This document shows, piece by piece, positions 1-5,311 of a stretch of DNA of 5,311 bases. A program made the translations under genes and the position numbers. The stretch comes from Candidatus Cloacimonadota bacterium (GTDB lineage: Bacteria; Cloacimonadota; Cloacimonadia; Cloacimonadales; WRIO01). Location: positions 1-5,311 of the forward strand of contig JAGOCT010000146.1 in assembly GCA_017998585.1 (NCBI GenBank). Direction: 5' to 3'. Numbering within the stretch: the first letter of the stretch is position 1; every line of letters starts with the position of its first letter. The notes under the pieces are model-generated. The model did not search any database, was not told the DNA's origin, and saw nothing but the letters and a program-made list of their open reading frames with translations.

Positions 1-58
1 TGTGGCATAAGTTTTGCATTTTAAAGAATAAAATGTATATTTTAAAAAAAGGAGAATC
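1..58 (+). other. Leader of the ABC exporter operon
   Basis: This short AT-rich stretch precedes the first exporter gene. A good Shine-Dalgarno sequence, AAGGAG at 49-54, sits four bases before the ATG and fixes that start. The reading frame beginning at base 2 stops at 8-10 and another frame stays open to 80, so an upstream gene could end here, but there is too little sequence to support one. No convincing promoter with room for a leader is visible, so the operon promoter, and perhaps an upstream regulator gene, may lie outside the window. Confidence 0.5.
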
Positions 59-1810
59 ATGCGAACTTTTGATGCGGTAATTCCCTATTTGAAAAAAAGC
101 TGGAAAAAGATTGCTTTAGGGATATTTGTTTTAATCATAGTGGATGCTATTCAACTGGTGGTTCCGAAGATAATTCAGAAGACAATTGATCAGTTAGGTA
201 CTGAAGGTTTTACACAATCTGATATTTTTTGGTCATCAGCGACTATTCTTATTTTAGCTGCCGGGATTGTAGCGATGCGTTTTTTATGGCGTATGCTGAT
301 AGTCGGTAATTCCTGGGTAATCGAACGAGAACTCAGACAGAAGTATTATAATCATTTAATGCTTTTATCCCGAAACTTTTTTAACAAATCCAAGATAGGT
401 GATTTAATGGCTTTGGCAACCAATGATTTGAATGCGGTCAGAATGCTGTTTGGAATTGGATTTATTGCCGGAGCAGATATTTTTTTAATGGCTACTGCGT
501 CCTTCTTCTTTATGGCAAGTATCAATCTGAAACTGACTTTACTGGCTGTCATCCCGATGCCACTAATAACTGTTTGTATTACCATGATTGGACCAAAACT
601 GCATAAACGTTTTCATCATGTACAGGATACCTTTGCTAAACTGAGTGGTATGATTCAGGAAAGTATATCAGGTGTAAGAGTGATCAAAGCATTTGCTCAG
701 GAGAAACCTGAATTGAAGAAGATGGAAGATTTTTCCAAAAAATATGTGATTGAAAATATCAAAATGGCGAAATTATCAGGATTTTTTCATCCATTACTTG
801 GTTTAATCATCAGTTTCAGTATGATAATCGTATTGATCTTTGGTGGTCAGGCAGCGATTCGCGGAGATATAACCATTGGCGAGTTTATCGCCTTCTTTTC
901 CTATCTGGGGATGTTGGTATGGCCTATGATTGCCATTGGTTTTATTGTGGATATGTATCAGCGTGGCTCGGCTTCATTAATCCGGTTGAATGAGATTTGG
1001 GAAACAAAACCAGAGATCGTGGATGAAGAAACGGTTGATTTCAGAATCTCTCAATTAAAAGGTGATATTGAAGTTAAAAACCTTGTATATCAATATAATA
1101 AAGACAATCCAAAGATTCTGAATGGTGTCAATTTTAATATTGAACAGGGTAAAACACTTGCGATTTGCGGACGTACCGGAAGTGGCAAAAGTACGATTGT
1201 TGATCTGCTGGTTCGCGTATATAATGCACCCAAAGGCAGTATCTATATTGATGGGCATGAATTGTATCAGATTCCTCTGGAAGTATTAAGAAAATCATTG
1301 GTGATGGTACCTCAGGATATTTTCCTCTTTTCTGATACCATAGCCAATAACATCGCTTTAGGAAAGCCTGGCGCTAGCAAAGAAGAGATTTACAATGCTG
1401 CCAGATATGCTGCTATATATGAAGAAATTCTGGAGTTTGAGCATGGCTTTGACACAATGGTCGGTGAGAGAGGGGTTACGCTTTCCGGCGGTCAGAAACA
1501 ACGTGTAGCGATTGCCCGCTCTCTGGTGATGAATCCTGATATATTGATTCTGGATGATGCGCTCTCTGCAGTTGATACGAAAACAGAAAATAAAATTCTG
1601 GATCACCTAATCAATGTCAGATCTGGCAAAACCACGATTATCATTGCTCATCGTATTTCTGCACTGCATCAGGCCGACAAGATCATTGTACTAAATAATC
1701 TGAAGATTGTGGAATCAGGGTCTCATGATGAATTACTGGCATTAAAAGGGGCATATAATGATCTGTATGAAAAACAGAAAATTGAAGAAAGATTAGAGGA
1801 AAAAGCATGA
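59..1810 (+). CDS. Heterodimeric ABC exporter subunit with degenerate catalytic site (BmrC/LmrC/TM287-like)
   Basis: This is a half-transporter of the type IV (multidrug/lipid exporter) ABC family, located in the inner membrane. The N-terminal half is the transmembrane domain, with six helices at about residues 17-39, 57-81, 132-154, 156-178, 242-264 and 272-298. The C-terminal half is the nucleotide-binding domain: A-loop Tyr346, Walker A GRTGSGKST at 371-379 (Lys377), Q-loop Gln419, VGERG just before the signature LSGGQ at 475-479, Walker B ILILDD at 495-500, D-loop SAVD at 503-506 and H-loop His531. Residue 500 is Asp where an active ATPase has the catalytic Glu, the hallmark of the degenerate-site subunit in BmrCD- and TM287/288-type heterodimers. 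The 583-aa length is normal for that subunit. The ATG follows AAGGAG at four bases. The stop overlaps the next gene's start (ATGA), indicating translational coupling with its partner. Substrate cannot be read from sequence; drug, lipid or peptide export are all possible. Confidence 0.95.
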   Translation: MRTFDAVIPYLKKSWKKIALGIFVLIIVDAIQLVVPKIIQKTIDQLGTEGFTQSDIFWSSATILILAAGIVAMRFLWRMLIVGNSWVIERELRQKYYNHLMLLSRNFFNKSKIGDLMALATNDLNAVRMLFGIGFIAGADIFLMATASFFFMASINLKLTLLAVIPMPLITVCITMIGPKLHKRFHHVQDTFAKLSGMIQESISGVRVIKAFAQEKPELKKMEDFSKKYVIENIKMAKLSGFFHPLLGLIISFSMIIVLIFGGQAAIRGDITIGEFIAFFSYLGMLVWPMIAIGFIVDMYQRGSASLIRLNEIWETKPEIVDEETVDFRISQLKGDIEVKNLVYQYNKDNPKILNGVNFNIEQGKTLAICGRTGSGKSTIVDLLVRVYNAPKGSIYIDGHELYQIPLEVLRKSLVMVPQDIFLFSDTIANNIALGKPGASKEEIYNAARYAAIYEEILEFEHGFDTMVGERGVTLSGGQKQRVAIARSLVMNPDILILDDALSAVDTKTENKILDHLINVRSGKTTIIIAHRISALHQADKIIVLNNLKIVESGSHDELLALKGAYNDLYEKQKIEERLEEKA

Positions 1811-3975
1811 GTCAACATTTTGAAATGCAATCTGATGAAATTCTTGGTAAAATTTATGATAAAAGACTTTATGCCAGATTATTGAAATACTTAAAACCCT
1901 ATCTAAAATGGGTCGCTCTTGCATTTTGCCTGTTGATAATGACTGCAAGTCTGGAACTCGTAATGCCATTGCTAACCAAAAATGCAGTGGATAACCATAT
2001 TGTTTCAGATAAAAGACTCTTAAAACTCAATCAGGAAGAATATGCTCATTTTGAAGCAGTGAATGAAATTGATAAATACAAAATATACCATGTGTCCGAT
2101 ATGTACTATCTGGTACTAACCTCTAAAAATAGTCGTTTTATCCCCAAACAGGATTTGAAACAATACGAACAAAATGCAAATCTGACTCAGGATAAATATA
2201 CTTTTATTCAAAGCAATAATCAGATTGAAAAAATCTTAACTCCTTATATGGACAAAATTACCAGAGTAAAGGATAAAGAACTGGCTGTTCCGGCTTCTGT
2301 TCTCTCTCAATTGAGTGTTAATGATAAAACGATCGTTCGTAAAGACTCGATGAATAAAGTTGCTTTGTACGGTTTGGCATTTTTATTTTTTGTGATATTA
2401 AAGACTGTGGTACAGTATTTGCAGTTAGTGATAACGACCATTTTCTCACAAAAGGCTACTAATGATTTGAGATCTGATCTGTTTGCCCATATGGAGAAAT
2501 TACCGGTTTCCTTCTTTGATAAAAACCCAGTTGGGCGTCTGGTAACGAGGGTAACCAATGATGTACGTTCCCTGGATGAAATGCTAAGCAGTGGTGTTTT
2601 AACGATTATTCAGGATGCTGCCATGATTGTGGCAATTATGATTCTGATGTTGTTCCTTAACTGGCGGCTAGCTTTGGTGAGTTTTACGATTTTACCCCTG
2701 GTTTTTTGGGTCATTAAAACGTATAAGAATAAGACTCGTGTTACCTACCGTGAAGTCAGAAAGAGGCTTGCTGCGGTCAATGCCATGCTGGCTGAGCATA
2801 TATCAGGAATGAAAATTATTCAGCTCTTTAATCAGTCTGCAGTCAAACAAAAAGAATTTGAAAATGTGAATCAGTTTTATTATAAAGAATCCATGAAACA
2901 ATTACGTTTGTTTGCTATTTTCAGACCTTTAATCAGTGTCAGCCGACAGGTAGCTGTCGCGATTATGCTCTGGTATGCCGGCGGTCAGATTATAGAAAAT
3001 GTGGTCACAATCGGTGTTTTTATGGCTTTTATGACCTATATCGAAAAACTCTATGAACCCATCAGTGAATTTTCAGAGAAATTCAATATTTTACAGGGTG
3101 CAATGGCTGGTGCTGAACGTATTTTTGATCTGATGGATCAGGAGGAAGCCGATTACCGTGAAGACTCTGTGCCGGTGGATGATGTTCAGGGTGATATTGA
3201 ATTTAAAAACGTATCCCTCTCTTATCTGACAATAAACAATCAGGATCAAAATAGTGATGAAGTATTGCAAAAAACAGAAAGTGAATTGACTGAAGCGGAT
3301 TTTGTATTAAAAAATGTATCTTTTAAAGTAAAAGCTGGAGAAAAAATTGCGTTGGTTGGTCATACCGGATCAGGTAAGACCTCTATCGTAAATCTAATAT
3401 TAGGGATGTATCCTTATCAAAAAGGGCAGATATTGATAGATAACAAAGCCCTGGAAGAATACAGATTACAGGATTTGAGATCGCATATCGGAATGGTTCA
3501 ACAGGATGTGTTTCTTTTCTCTGGAACGATCAGGGATAATATTGCGTTGAACAACCCTGATTTAAGCGATGAAGATCTGGAAAGATTATGTAAATATGTC
3601 AATGTCATGCACTTTGTGAATCAGCTTCCTGAACGCTTTAATGAACCAGTCATGGAACGAGGTTCAACCTTTTCAGTAGGTCAAAGACAGTTAATTTCAT
3701 TTGCCCGTGTATTGGCATATAATCCTTCTATCTTTATCCTAGATGAAGCAACAGCCAATATTGACACCGAGACAGAATTACTCATTCAAGATGCGTTACA
3801 AAAACTGATGGAAAAGCGTACTTCGATTATCATCGCACACCGTCTATCAACTATTCAGCATGTGGACAGAATTCTGGTCATGCATAAGGGAGAAATTGTG
3901 GAAGAAGGTTCTCATCAGGAATTACTGCAAAAAGAAGGGCTGTATTACGATCTGTACCGATTGCAATATACATAA
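1807..3975 (+). CDS. Heterodimeric ABC exporter subunit with catalytic Glu and large extracytoplasmic insert (BmrD/LmrD-like)
   Basis: This is the partner half-transporter. After a cytosolic N-terminus and elbow helix (residues 1-32), TM1 lies at about 33-57. A soluble insert follows, then TM2 to TM6 at about 184-210, 262-283, 285-304, 370-393 and 400-420. The nucleotide-binding domain has A-loop Tyr473, Walker A GHTGSGKTS at 518-526 (Lys524), Q-loop Gln566, signature FSVGQ at 622-626 (degenerate relative to LSGGQ), Walker B IFILDE at 642-647 with catalytic Glu647, and H-loop His678. The intact Glu here pairs with the intact LSGGQ of the upstream subunit to form the active site; FSVGQ faces the Asp-bearing site. 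FS-x-GQRQL is usual for this subunit class. At 722 aa it is longer than typical 580-670 aa relatives because of two inserts, described separately. The start overlaps the upstream stop by four bases, and AGAGGA at 1795-1800 serves as ribosome binding site. An intrinsic terminator follows about 20 bases after the stop. Confidence 0.95.
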   Translation: MSQHFEMQSDEILGKIYDKRLYARLLKYLKPYLKWVALAFCLLIMTASLELVMPLLTKNAVDNHIVSDKRLLKLNQEEYAHFEAVNEIDKYKIYHVSDMYYLVLTSKNSRFIPKQDLKQYEQNANLTQDKYTFIQSNNQIEKILTPYMDKITRVKDKELAVPASVLSQLSVNDKTIVRKDSMNKVALYGLAFLFFVILKTVVQYLQLVITTIFSQKATNDLRSDLFAHMEKLPVSFFDKNPVGRLVTRVTNDVRSLDEMLSSGVLTIIQDAAMIVAIMILMLFLNWRLALVSFTILPLVFWVIKTYKNKTRVTYREVRKRLAAVNAMLAEHISGMKIIQLFNQSAVKQKEFENVNQFYYKESMKQLRLFAIFRPLISVSRQVAVAIMLWYAGGQIIENVVTIGVFMAFMTYIEKLYEPISEFSEKFNILQGAMAGAERIFDLMDQEEADYREDSVPVDDVQGDIEFKNVSLSYLTINNQDQNSDEVLQKTESELTEADFVLKNVSFKVKAGEKIALVGHTGSGKTSIVNLILGMYPYQKGQILIDNKALEEYRLQDLRSHIGMVQQDVFLFSGTIRDNIALNNPDLSDEDLERLCKYVNVMHFVNQLPERFNEPVMERGSTFSVGQRQLISFARVLAYNPSIFILDEATANIDTETELLIQDALQKLMEKRTSIIIAHRLSTIQHVDRILVMHKGEIVEEGSHQELLQKEGLYYDLYRLQYT
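1996..2355 (+). other. Extracytoplasmic domain inserted between TM1 and TM2 of the second ABC subunit
   Basis: Codons 64-183 encode a soluble, charged, Tyr/Gln/Asn/Lys-rich segment. In the upstream subunit about 21 residues separate the end of TM1 (Val-Pro at 35-36) from TM2; here about 130 residues do, so roughly 110 are extra. By exporter topology this loop faces the periplasm or outside. Bacillus BmrD is known to carry a smaller extracellular domain at the same place, so the position is precedented while this one appears larger. Two weakly similar stretches, F-I-P-K-Q-D-L-K-Q at 111-119 and A-V-P-A-S-V-L-S-Q at 160-168, might reflect an internal duplication, but the match is weak. No cysteine pairs or metal motif are visible. 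Function unknown; capping of the exit path or substrate handover is inference. Confidence 0.75.
3226..3303 (+). other. Acidic/Gln-Asn-rich insert in the nucleotide-binding domain of the second subunit
   Basis: Codons 474-499 separate the A-loop Tyr473 from the beta-strand V-L-K-N-V-S-F (500-506). In the upstream subunit the equivalent gap (Tyr346 to Ile353) is 7 residues, against 27 here, giving an insert of about 20. The segment is hydrophilic, with N-N-Q-D-Q-N-S-D-E and E-S-E-L-T-E-A-D, so it probably forms an exposed flexible loop on the cytosolic domain near the adenine-binding side. It stays in frame with no stop, so it is not a sequencing artefact of the simple frameshift kind. Role unknown. 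Confidence 0.7.
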
Positions 3976-3995
3976 AGCAAGATTGATATAATTAG

Positions 3996-4032
3996 AACGG
4001 ATTGATACAAGTCGTTATCAATCCGTTTTTTT
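3996..4032 (+). terminator. Intrinsic terminator of the ABC exporter operon
   Basis: AACGGATTGATA at 3996-4007 pairs perfectly with TATCAATCCGTT at 4016-4027 to give a 12-bp stem with an 8-base loop, followed by a run of seven T (4026-4032) that partly overlaps the stem base. It begins 20 bases after the stop of the second subunit. The complementary strand has no T-run after the hairpin, so it acts on plus-strand transcripts only. Confidence 0.92.
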
Positions 4033-4144
4033 ATTACTTAGTTTGTTATTTTTATTTTAGATAATCTCATAATTTGGGAAATAAGCATTTAAACTATATT
4101 TGATCAGATATTTTCTTGTAAAAGGAATTAAAAGATTAGTCGAT

Positions 4145-4173
4145 AAAAAAAAGCCTGTGACTTGCACAGGCTT
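4145..4173 (-). terminator. Intrinsic terminator of the convergent GIN-domain gene
   Basis: AAGCCTGTG at 4151-4159 and CACAGGCTT at 4165-4173 form a perfect 9-bp stem with a 5-base loop. Eight A residues at 4145-4152 read as a T-tract on the minus strand, so the hairpin terminates leftward transcription. It lies about 20 bases beyond the stop codon at 4195. There is no T-run on the plus side, so it is unidirectional. Together with the plus-strand terminator at 3996-4032 it insulates the two convergent units. Confidence 0.92.
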
Positions 4174-4194
4174 AGGAAGATTGCAGGGGACAAA

Positions 4195-4935
4195 TTATTC
4201 GATTCGGCTGATGCTGCCTAAACCATTGATTTCTTTATGTACTTTTGGATTTCCCATGTATTCGATAGATCCAAGACCTCCGATATATGCATCTAATTCA
4301 GTCTCTGCATAAAGACTGATACTGCCAAGTCCATCATTTTCTGCTCTACATTTATAAGCCTTAAGATTTTGAGTGTCTATACTGCCAACACCATTAAGAT
4401 AAAGAGCAAGCGTATTCGTTTTTCCACTTAACTCAACTGACCCAGTACCATTGACGGCACTATGGATGTGATTGAAATCGAGTTTTGATAATTCAATAGA
4501 GCCTACTCCATTCAGTTCTATTTTTAATCTGTTTCCATTTATTGGTCTTATATTTTGCATAGACGCAACACCATTAATTTTGATTTCTTTGATTTCTTTT
4601 AAGTTTAAATTGACTTCTATTTCACTATCTTTAAACATATTTACTTTTTTCTTGCCCTTTTTGTGTTCAATGTAAAGGCGGTTGCCTTCAATATAAACAT
4701 TCAGCTCATTTTTACGCTTCCCTTTGATGCTCAGCTTAGGTGTGTTACTTTGTTCGATATTAACCGTATAAGTTCCTGTCAATTCCACTTCGTTAACTGA
4801 TAGTAATTCAGGTATCGCTTTGTTGCTCTCCTGTACCGTTTTTTCTTCTTCTGTTTTGTTGTTTTGTGCCAATAAATTCAAGGAAAATAGCAGGATAGCA
4901 ATCAGGCTGATGATGATAGCGTATCTTTTCAACAT
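4195..4935 (-). CDS. Exported GIN-domain (DUF2807-type) beta-solenoid protein
   Basis: This 246-aa protein has an N-terminal signal peptide: Lys3/Arg4, a hydrophobic core at residues 5-22, and a likely signal peptidase I cut after L-L-A at 23. There is no lipobox Cys. A charged linker (24-43) is followed by a beta-rich region with the motif N/D/G-G-x-G-S-I repeated seven times, at residues 121, 142, 162, 181, 201, 219 and 237. This ladder of short strands and Gly-Ser turns is the pattern of the putative auto-transporter adhesin head GIN domain (DUF2807), common in Bacteroidota and relatives, which folds as a single-stranded beta-helix. The protein should be periplasmic or surface exposed; its molecular role is unknown, and 'adhesin' is only the family label. 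Residues 91-98 are strongly basic (H-K-K-G-K-K-K-V). The start follows GGGAGG (minus strand, 4941-4946) at five bases. It is a single-gene unit with its own terminator, convergent with the ABC operon. Confidence 0.88.
   Translation of the reverse strand: MLKRYAIIISLIAILLFSLNLLAQNNKTEEEKTVQESNKAIPELLSVNEVELTGTYTVNIEQSNTPKLSIKGKRKNELNVYIEGNRLYIEHKKGKKKVNMFKDSEIEVNLNLKEIKEIKINGVASMQNIRPINGNRLKIELNGVGSIELSKLDFNHIHSAVNGTGSVELSGKTNTLALYLNGVGSIDTQNLKAYKCRAENDGLGSISLYAETELDAYIGGLGSIEYMGNPKVHKEINGLGSISRIE
4210..4575 (-). repeat. Seven-fold N-G-x-G-S-I protein repeat of the GIN domain
   Basis: Codons 121-242 hold seven motif copies: NGVASM, NGVGSI, NGTGSV, NGVGSI, DGLGSI, GGLGSI and NGLGSI. Start-to-start spacings are 21, 20, 19, 20, 18 and 18 residues, consistent with one solenoid rung per repeat. 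The first copy is the most divergent (Ala for Gly, Met for Ile). The last copy ends only four residues before the C-terminus. DNA identity between copies is low outside the motif codons, so the repeats are old rather than freshly duplicated. Confidence 0.85.
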
Positions 4936-4971
4936 CTTAACCTCCCTTTTTATGATTTTATTTTGATTTTT

Positions 4972-5000
4972 TTTAAAAGAGCCAGATTCAAATTTGTTAA
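4972..5000 (-). promoter_or_regulatory. Tentative promoter of the GIN-domain gene
   Basis: On the minus strand, TTAACA (plus-strand 4995-5000) resembles a -35 box with five of six matches to TTGACA. It lies 17 bases from TTTAAA (4972-4977), a poor -10 match. Transcription would start near 4965, leaving a leader of about 30 bases that includes the GGGAGG ribosome binding site. The region is so AT-rich that other placements are possible, so this is weak. A 10-bp perfect palindrome, AAGAATTCTT at 4999-5008, overlaps the upstream edge. Confidence 0.25.
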
Positions 5001-5098
5001 GAATTCTTGTTATTTTTATATTGCATTTTAGGTACCAATTTAAGAGAGATGTATAAGTATATGAAAAATAGATAAATAAGAAAAATGTAAAAAATCAG

Positions 5099-5128
5099 AT
5101 TATTGCAATAATGATATTGTCAAATATC
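5099..5128. promoter_or_regulatory. Two abutting dyad-symmetric sites upstream of the lipoprotein promoter
   Basis: ATTATTGCAATAAT at 5099-5112 is a perfect 14-bp palindrome. Immediately next to it, GATATT (5113-5118), a GTCA spacer, and AATATC (5123-5128) form a second dyad with 6-bp arms. Their centres are 15 bp apart. Neither is followed by a T-run, so they are not terminators. The position, 37 bp or more upstream of the -35 box, suits an activator or an upstream operator, but the protein that would bind is not identified, and AT-rich DNA yields such symmetry by chance more readily than average. Confidence 0.4.
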
Positions 5129-5138
5129 TTTTTGATAA

Positions 5139-5183
5139 TGTCTTGAAAAATCATAAAAAACTACTTGACATTTGTCTTGAAAA
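5139..5183 (+). repeat. 11-bp direct repeat TGTCTTGAAAA flanking the -35 box
   Basis: TGTCTTGAAAA occurs at 5139-5149 and again at 5173-5183, 34 bp start to start (about three helical turns). The downstream copy occupies the spacer between the putative -35 and -10 boxes; the upstream copy ends 15 bp before the -35. GACA-TT-TGTC at 5167-5176 adds a small inverted repeat over the -35. Such an arrangement would suit a repressor binding two sites on one face of the helix; this is inference. Confidence 0.4.
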
Positions 5184-5192
5184 GTTTAGATT
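5165..5192 (+). promoter_or_regulatory. Probable promoter of the lipoprotein gene, very close to the start codon
   Basis: A perfect TTGACA -35 box at 5165-5170 is followed, after 16 bases, by TAGATT at 5187-5192 (four of six matches to TATAAT). Only six bases separate this -10 from the ATG at 5199, which would place transcription initiation at or next to the start codon. A second candidate -10, TAGAAT at 5192-5197, matches better but has a 21-base spacer. The -35 is convincing; the -10 choice is less so. Confidence 0.5.
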
Positions 5193-5198
5193 AGAATT

Positions 5199-5311
5199 AT
5201 GAAAGTATTAAGATGGATATTGATAAATTTACTCATTATCGTATCAGGATGTGATGTGTTTAGTCCAAGAGATGCTGAAAATCCTGAACAGCCAGCGGCA
5301 TGGCATACTTT
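5199..5311 (+). CDS. Lipoprotein, N-terminal fragment (runs off the window)
   Basis: Only the first 37 codons are present. They encode a short lipoprotein signal peptide: basic n-region M-K-V-L-R, hydrophobic core at 7-15, and lipobox V-S-G-C with the lipidated Cys at residue 18 (signal peptidase II site). The mature N-terminus C-D-V-F-S-P-R-D-A-E-N-P-E-Q-P is a charged, Pro-rich tether. Asp at +2 after Cys would mean inner-membrane retention in E. coli, but that rule does not transfer reliably to other phyla. The ATG is the only usable start because an in-frame TAG lies 12 bases upstream (5187-5189). No Shine-Dalgarno sequence precedes it, unlike the other genes here. The R-D-x-E-x-P-x-x-P pattern after Cys recalls small lipoproteins of FCB-group bacteria, often near surface or cell-envelope genes, but the family cannot be fixed from 20 mature residues. 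Confidence 0.8.
   Translation, partial: MKVLRWILINLLIIVSGCDVFSPRDAENPEQPAAWHT

Noticed and set aside
1..10. Possible end of an upstream gene (GTG GCA TAA)
   Set aside because: Two codons and a stop are not evidence; other frames fit equally well.
14..41. TTGCAT (14-19) and TATATT (36-41) with a 16-base spacer as a promoter for the ABC operon
   Set aside because: Transcription would begin near 48, inside the Shine-Dalgarno sequence, which would destroy the clear AAGGAG site at 49-54. More likely chance in AT-rich DNA.
352..2558. Several minus-strand open frames of 67-83 codons inside the two ABC genes
   Set aside because: They lack ribosome binding sites and domain features and lie wholly inside well-supported ABC genes on the other strand.
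59..3975. Search for mobile elements, defence modules or CRISPR-like repeats around the ABC pair
   Set aside because: No transposase, terminal inverted repeats, regularly spaced repeats or recombinase are visible; the operon reads as ordinary chromosomal sequence.
4145..4173. Hairpin considered as a bidirectional terminator or attenuator for the ABC operon
   Set aside because: The T-tract exists only on the minus strand, and the plus-strand operon already ends at 3996-4032.
4100..4312. 70-codon plus-strand open frame
   Set aside because: It has no ribosome binding site, runs through the minus-strand terminator, and its second half is antisense to the GIN-domain gene, which has a signal peptide, repeats, RBS and terminator.
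4472..4675. 67-codon plus-strand open frame, hydrophobic and Phe/Ser-rich
   Set aside because: It is the antisense of the GIN repeat region; the F/S/P/L composition is what the complement of Lys/Glu/Asn-rich codons gives.
5051..5075. Tiny plus-strand ORF beginning ATGTATAAG at 5050 (eight codons)
   Set aside because: The purine stretch directly abutting its ATG has no proper spacing, the peptide is only eight residues, and nothing indicates a leader peptide function.

Overview
The window is AT-rich (low-to-mid 30s % GC by eye) and holds three complete genes plus the first 37 codons of a fourth. The organism looks like a Gram-negative, low-GC, mostly anaerobic-type lineage of the Bacteroidota/FCB kind. 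That rests on a signal-peptide-bearing GIN-domain (DUF2807-type) protein and on a small lipoprotein whose Cys is followed by an Arg/Asp/Glu/Pro-rich tether. Cloacimonadota would fit, but this is a guess from gene style and I cannot confirm it without database comparison. No mobile element, tRNA, rRNA or CRISPR array is visible.

Layout. Positions 59-3975 (+) are a two-gene operon with an ATGA stop/start overlap, encoding the two half-transporters of a heterodimeric type IV ABC exporter (BmrC/BmrD, LmrC/LmrD, TM287/288 type). The first subunit (583 aa) has an intact LSGGQ signature but Asp in place of the catalytic Glu. The second (722 aa) has the catalytic Glu but a degenerate FSVGQ signature. 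The two lesions complement each other: the dimer should have one hydrolysing ATP site and one degenerate site, which is strong internal evidence that the products work together. The second subunit also carries an insert of about 110 residues between TM1 and TM2 on the outer face, and a separate insert of about 20 residues in its nucleotide-binding domain.

The operon ends at a strong intrinsic terminator (3996-4032). A second hairpin with its T-tract on the minus strand (4145-4173) terminates the convergent gene at 4195-4935 (-). This encodes a 246-aa exported protein with seven copies of an N-G-x-G-S-I motif spaced 17-21 residues apart, a beta-solenoid of the GIN-domain type.

The divergent intergenic region (4936-5198) is the most structured non-coding stretch. 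It holds a perfect 14-bp palindrome directly abutting a 6-4-6 dyad, an 11-bp direct repeat, and a consensus TTGACA -35 box. The matching -10 box lies so close to the lipoprotein ATG at 5199 that the transcript may be leaderless; no Shine-Dalgarno sequence is present there. The lipoprotein gene runs off the right edge.

I did not find a clearly new multi-gene system. The points most worth a second look are the enlarged extracytoplasmic domain of the second exporter subunit, its unusual NBD insert, and the repeat-rich lipoprotein promoter.
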